From Lentzea guizhouensis (GTDB lineage Bacteria; Actinomycetota; Actinomycetes; Mycobacteriales; Pseudonocardiaceae), in the NCBI RefSeq assembly GCF_001701025.1, contig NZ_CP016793.1, forward strand, positions 6,510,001 through 6,574,000: DNA of 64,000 nucleotides. Direction: 5' to 3'. Position 1 is the stretch's first letter, and every line of letters starts with the position of its first letter. Both the position numbers and the translations under genes were made by a program. The notes beneath the pieces were generated by a model, which saw only the letters and a program-made list of their open reading frames with translations, searched no databases and had not been told where the DNA came from. Below are positions 61,201 through 64,000 of this stretch, piece by piece.

Positions 61201-61405
61201 ACGGGGTGGGTGAAGCCGCGAGGACCGGCGTTGGTGGCGGGGAGTTCACGGCCGCTGCCGGGCCGGGACGGTCGGGTGGTGCCGATGCCCTTCGAGCCGC
61301 CGCCGGGATGCCGGGGGTGGAGATCGGGGCGCCGCCGCCCTTCGAGCCGCCAGTGGAAGGGACCGAGGAGCCGCCCTTGCCGCCGACCGGTGGGGTGGGC
61401 GATGG
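58297..61405 (-). other. Pro/Thr/Asn-rich linker of the giant protein, scattered over three frames
   Basis: The same low-complexity composition (NTPPVNTPSPTP, PGTSGSVPGTSG, NPNPAPAPATNPNPA) appears successively in different minus frames. Approximate boundaries of frame change: 61,405; 61,305; 60,640; 60,590; 60,540; 58,990; 58,790; 58,725. The repeated landmarks GGERGGNKFG (about 61,120 and 60,620) and KGIFDAPKPG/KGVFDARSPH plus DSTITKA show that the segment contains two related copies. One continuous protein is the simplest reading, so at least eight indels separate this sequence from an open gene. Confidence 0.7.
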
Positions 61406-62565
61406 GGGCCGCCGATTACGCCGCTGCCGGGCTTGGGGCCTCCCGCGGTGCCGCCGGTGATGCCGGGGATCGGGCCCACGCCCTTGCCGGGGCCGCCGGT
61501 GGAGGGTTTGGGGGTGGTGCCGCCGGGGTTGCCGCCGACCACGGGCGGTGGCACGAAGCCGGGGCCGCCCACGCCCTTCGGGGAACCGGTCGGGATGTTG
61601 GCCCCGCCGCCCTTGACGGTGGGTGCGGCGCCAACCGCAGGACCGCCGACACCCTTCGAACCGGGCGGGACGTTGACGCCCCCGCCCTTCACCGTCGGCG
61701 CGGCACCGACGGCAGGACCGCCGATCCCCGACGGACCGGTCGGGATGTTGACCCCGCCGCCCTTCACGGTGGGTGCGGCGCCGACGGAAGGTCCGCCGAC
61801 ACCCTTGCCGCCACCGGGAACGTTGACCCCGCCGCCCTTCACGGTCGGCGCGGCGCCAACCGAAGGACCGCCCACGCCCTTGCCGCCACCGGGAACGTTG
61901 ACGCCCCCGCCCTTCACGGTCGGCGCCGCACCGACCGCAGGGCCGCCGGGACCCTTCGAGGCAGCCGGAACGTTCACCCCGCCGCCCTTGACCGAACCCG
62001 GCCCCTGCACCTTCGGCCCCACCTGGCCCGAGGCCGGCGGCACGTTCACGCCACCGCCCTTGATCGCGTCCGGGCCCTTGGCGTTGGCGCTGCCGGGCGC
62101 GGGCTTCGAGAAGTCGGTGACGCCCGCGCCGGGTGGCGGCTTGGCGTTGGTGGACGTGTCGACGCTCTTGAGGCCCGAGCCGATGTTGTTGTCGAGGTTG
62201 ACGTGCGTCTGGTGGGTGGCCTTGATGCCTGCCTGGACCTCACCGAACGCCTTGGCGCCGCGGTCGGCCTGGGTGATGGCGTTGTCGTTCGAGTTGTTCA
62301 GGGCGGGGACGGCGAACAGGCCGATGAGGCCCAGCGCGTTGCCGGAGAAGTTCAGGCCGCGCAGGCCGCTCGCGATGCCCGACAGCCGGGACTGGAAGTC
62401 GCCCGCCTTGTTGCCCAGCCCCTGCATCGAGGAGTCGCTCATGGAGAAGCCCGTGTTGCCGGTGGGCCCGCCGCTGCCGGTACCGGGCGACGGCGTCGAA
62501 GGGGACGGCGTCGGGTTCGACCCCGGATTCGGGGTCGGGTTGGGATTGACGTTCCCCTTGGCCAT
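61246..62565 (-). CDS. N-terminal part of the giant ESX-substrate-like protein
   Basis: ATG 62565 has GGAGAAG eight bases upstream and is the only well-supported start in the 24-kb region. A Pro/Asn-rich tip (NPNPTPNPGSNPTPSPS) is followed by a helical segment at about 45-140 (SSMQGLGNKAGDFQSRLSGI, NALGLIGLFAVPALNN, FGEVQAGIKATHQTHVNLD). That segment resembles WXG100/ESX-type substrates of about 100 residues. Seven 25-residue Gly/Pro-rich repeats (PTVKGGGVNVPGGGKGVGG) come next. The frame reads sensibly to about 61,405 (PGSGVIGG) and then turns to arginine-rich nonsense until 61246. The true continuation is in the next frames. The gene lies downstream of the WXG100 gene and is probably in one operon with it. 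Confidence 0.85.
   Translation of the reverse strand: MAKGNVNPNPTPNPGSNPTPSPSTPSPGTGSGGPTGNTGFSMSDSSMQGLGNKAGDFQSRLSGIASGLRGLNFSGNALGLIGLFAVPALNNSNDNAITQADRGAKAFGEVQAGIKATHQTHVNLDNNIGSGLKSVDTSTNAKPPPGAGVTDFSKPAPGSANAKGPDAIKGGGVNVPPASGQVGPKVQGPGSVKGGGVNVPAASKGPGGPAVGAAPTVKGGGVNVPGGGKGVGGPSVGAAPTVKGGGVNVPGGGKGVGGPSVGAAPTVKGGGVNIPTGPSGIGGPAVGAAPTVKGGGVNVPPGSKGVGGPAVGAAPTVKGGGANIPTGSPKGVGGPGFVPPPVVGGNPGGTTPKPSTGGPGKGVGPIPGITGGTAGGPKPGSGVIGGPHRPPHRSAARAAPRSLPLAARRAAAPRSPPPASRRRLEGHRHHPTVPARQRP
61600..62070 (-). repeat. 75-bp tandem repeat in the giant gene
   Basis: Units start at about 61610, 61685, 61760, 61835, 61910, 61985 and 62057, a strict 75-bp period except the last (72). Each encodes one TVKGGGVNVPxxxKGxGGP unit of 25 residues. 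High similarity between units favours copy-number change. Confidence 0.95.
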
Positions 62566-62642
62566 GAGCGGGTCTTCTCCAAGTCACCGAAAACCGGCGA
62601 AAGCCGGAACCCCGGCAAAGGGGGTTCCGGCGAACGCGGCTA

Positions 62643-63521
62643 CTACTTCTGCAGGGCTTCGTCGATCTTCTTGTCGACGTCGTTCGACGCCTTCACACCC
62701 TCGTAGGTGATCTCGGCGACGTCGGCCGTGTTCTCGAACCGCTCCCAGCCCTTGCTGACCTTCGCCATGATGTCGTCGAGGTCGCCGATGCGCTTCATCT
62801 GCCGGCCCAGGGCCGCGACGACGCGGGCGACGCGCGAGGCGATGTTCACGCCCAGCGCGACGGCCTTGCCGACCGCGAAGCCGATGAAGATCGGGATCGA
62901 GGCGCCGAAGGTCGGGATCATCGTGGCGGCGGCGATCAGGGCGCCACCGATCAGCGAACCGATCAGCTGGGCGATCAGGTCGCGCACGATGTCGCGCAGC
63001 ACCGTAACCAGCATGCCCATGATCGCGGTGATCTTGGCCTTGGTCTCGACGGCGTTGGCCAGGTCGTCGAGCTCGGAGTACATGCCGTCCATCGACGCCT
63101 TGAAGCGCTCGGACGACTCACCGGTCCAGCCGTCGAACGTCGCCAGGCCGTTCTTGTGGTCCTCGGCCAGCACGCGCAGCTCGGCGGCACGGGCCTTCGT
63201 CGCCTCGACGTTGGCCTGGATCTCCTCCGGGTTGCCCATCAGCTGGTTCAGGGCGTCGCGCAGGAACGACACGTGCTCGATCAACCAGCCGACACCGGCA
63301 CCGATGATGCTGCCCAGCGGGTCGATCGCCAGCATCACCGTGGCCGACGCCGCACCGATCGCGTTGAACGTGATGTCCAGCGCCTTCTCGGTCTCGGACT
63401 CCGCGTCCTTGCTGATGCCGTCGATGAGGCTGCCGTAGGCCTCGATGAACAGCGACCCCTTGAGCTTGTTCTCCTCGGTGATGTGCATCCCGGGAGGGGA
63501 GTCGATGGGAGTTTCAGGCAT
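62643..63521 (-). CDS. WXG100-type protein, ESX/type VII secretion substrate or partner
   Basis: 292 residues from ATG 63521. Helical N-terminal half with the WxG turn in LATFDGWTGESSERFKASMD (about 125-145), the hallmark of WXG100 proteins. A hydrophobic second half has GMLVTVLRDIVRDLIAQLIG and IGGALIAAATMIPTFGASI, then a charged tail (KASNDVDKKIDEALQK). At 292 residues it is about three times a classic ESAT-6-like protein, so it belongs to the long actinobacterial type. It probably pairs with, or chaperones, the giant protein encoded 77 bases downstream. A C-terminal YxxxD/E export signal is not obvious. Confidence 0.88.
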   Translation of the reverse strand: MPETPIDSPPGMHITEENKLKGSLFIEAYGSLIDGISKDAESETEKALDITFNAIGAASATVMLAIDPLGSIIGAGVGWLIEHVSFLRDALNQLMGNPEEIQANVEATKARAAELRVLAEDHKNGLATFDGWTGESSERFKASMDGMYSELDDLANAVETKAKITAIMGMLVTVLRDIVRDLIAQLIGSLIGGALIAAATMIPTFGASIPIFIGFAVGKAVALGVNIASRVARVVAALGRQMKRIGDLDDIMAKVSKGWERFENTADVAEITYEGVKASNDVDKKIDEALQK

Positions 63522-63539
63522 TGCTGTTCCTGCTTTCGG

Positions 63540-64000
63540 TCACCACGGCTGGTTGTCGTCGTCTTCGTCGTCGGCCGCACGGGAGCGGCCGCGGACGGGA
63601 GCCGGCTGCGCGGGCGCGGCGGCGGGCGGTGCGACCGGGGGAGCGGGCGCCGGTGCCGGTTCCGCCTCCTCGATCTCGTCGTACTCGTCGGTCTCGTCGA
63701 GCTCTTCGTCGTCCTGCGGGATGGCGTCGGACACCATCCGGTAGGCCTCGGTGCCCTCACCGAGCGGCTTGAAGAGCTCCAGGACCTGGTTCGCCGCCTG
63801 CTTCTGCGCCTTGCGCGCGGTCTCCAGGATCAACGCGGTCAGCTTGGGCGCGCCCAGCTCCACCGCGCGGTGCCCGAGGACGAGGTTCTGCAGGCCGCCG
63901 TTGGGGCCCACCGTCACCGTCACGGCGCCGTCCTTCGACTGGACGGTCGCACTGGCGTTGGCGAAGTTCTCCTCGAGGTCCTGGGACTTCTTCTTCAGGT
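63540..64000 (-). CDS. YbaB/EbfC-like nucleoid-associated protein, partial
   Basis: The frame is open across the right edge (LKKKSQDLEENFANASATVQ upstream of GTG 63923), so the N-terminus is out of view. The YbaB-like core is clear: VQSKDGAVTVTVGPNGGLQN and KAQKQAANQVLELFKPLGE. An acidic tail of about 60 residues (DDEELDETDEYDEIEEAE, then Pro/Ala) follows. In actinomycetes such proteins often precede WXG100 genes of ESX clusters. The gap to the WXG100 gene is only 18 bases, so they share an operon. Confidence 0.87.
   Translation of the reverse strand, partial: LKKKSQDLEENFANASATVQSKDGAVTVTVGPNGGLQNLVLGHRAVELGAPKLTALILETARKAQKQAANQVLELFKPLGEGTEAYRMVSDAIPQDDEELDETDEYDEIEEAEPAPAPAPPVAPPAAAPAQPAPVRGRSRAADDEDDDNQPW

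Noticed and set aside
61600..62070. CRISPR array
   Set aside because: Units are contiguous 75-bp coding repeats with no spacers and no cas genes nearby.
1..64000. tRNA, rRNA, riboswitch, insertion sequence or integrase
   Set aside because: No matching sequence, transposase motif or terminal inverted repeats were recognised by eye. Small RNAs cannot be excluded.

Overview
The window is GC-rich throughout and carries ESX/type VII genes, a YbaB-type protein, a YtrA-type GntR regulator and actinomycete secondary-metabolism genes. This points to a filamentous actinomycete, most likely Pseudonocardiaceae (Lentzea/Saccharothrix-like). That placement is inference from gene content, not from a marker gene.

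Left part (1-5.5 kb). A modular type I PKS gene starts at 1255 and runs off the left edge. An aminoglycoside-phosphotransferase-fold kinase follows. Next come two broken genes, an AraC regulator and an NTF2/SnoaL-like protein, both without their 5' ends. A YtrA-type regulator / ABC ATPase / ABC permease operon has a palindromic operator just upstream.

PKS operon (5.9-20.7 kb). Seven or eight tightly overlapping plus-strand genes encode an iterative synthase of the Pfa/hglE (polyunsaturated fatty acid / heterocyst glycolipid) type. The proteins are: two nitronate-monooxygenase-like domains, KS and AT; two ACPs and a KR, split off by a local double frame break; KS, degenerate AT and DH; a free ACP; an alpha/beta hydrolase; a GT1 glycosyltransferase; a membrane-anchored zinc-ribbon methyltransferase; and a short GHMP kinase. 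The set suggests a glycosylated, possibly methylated, lipid-like polyketide. A GH3 beta-glucosidase runs convergently and overlaps the last gene; its promoter carries a CebR/CelR-like box.

Middle (23-38 kb). Mostly secreted or housekeeping genes: a lipoprotein, a Kelch protein, an asparagine synthetase with a ruined PP-loop, a membrane protein, TetR, a VanY-like M15 peptidase, an SSI-type protease inhibitor, a Ca2+/H+ antiporter, the remains of a BBE-type oxidase, a secreted lipase, a 2-hydroxyacid dehydrogenase, an SRPBCC protein, a repeat-containing secreted protein, an S1 protease with FN3 and P domains, and a helix-turn-helix regulator.

Right part (38.3-64 kb, minus strand). A YbaB-type gene and a WXG100-type gene precede one enormous coding region of about 24.3 kb (about 8,100 codons). 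It starts with an ESX-substrate-like helical segment and 75-bp repeats, passes through a Pro/Thr/Asn-rich linker whose reading frame jumps repeatedly, and continues in a 20-kb open frame. That frame contains a TcdB-like glycosyltransferase module, three metzincin-like metalloprotease modules, two copies of another DxD glycosyltransferase-like module, beta-rich, helical and coiled-coil repeats, and possible OTU-like modules without catalytic Cys. It looks like a giant type-VII-linked polymorphic toxin and is the most unusual object here. Several frame breaks in the window could be sequencing or assembly errors and should be checked before any gene is called dead.
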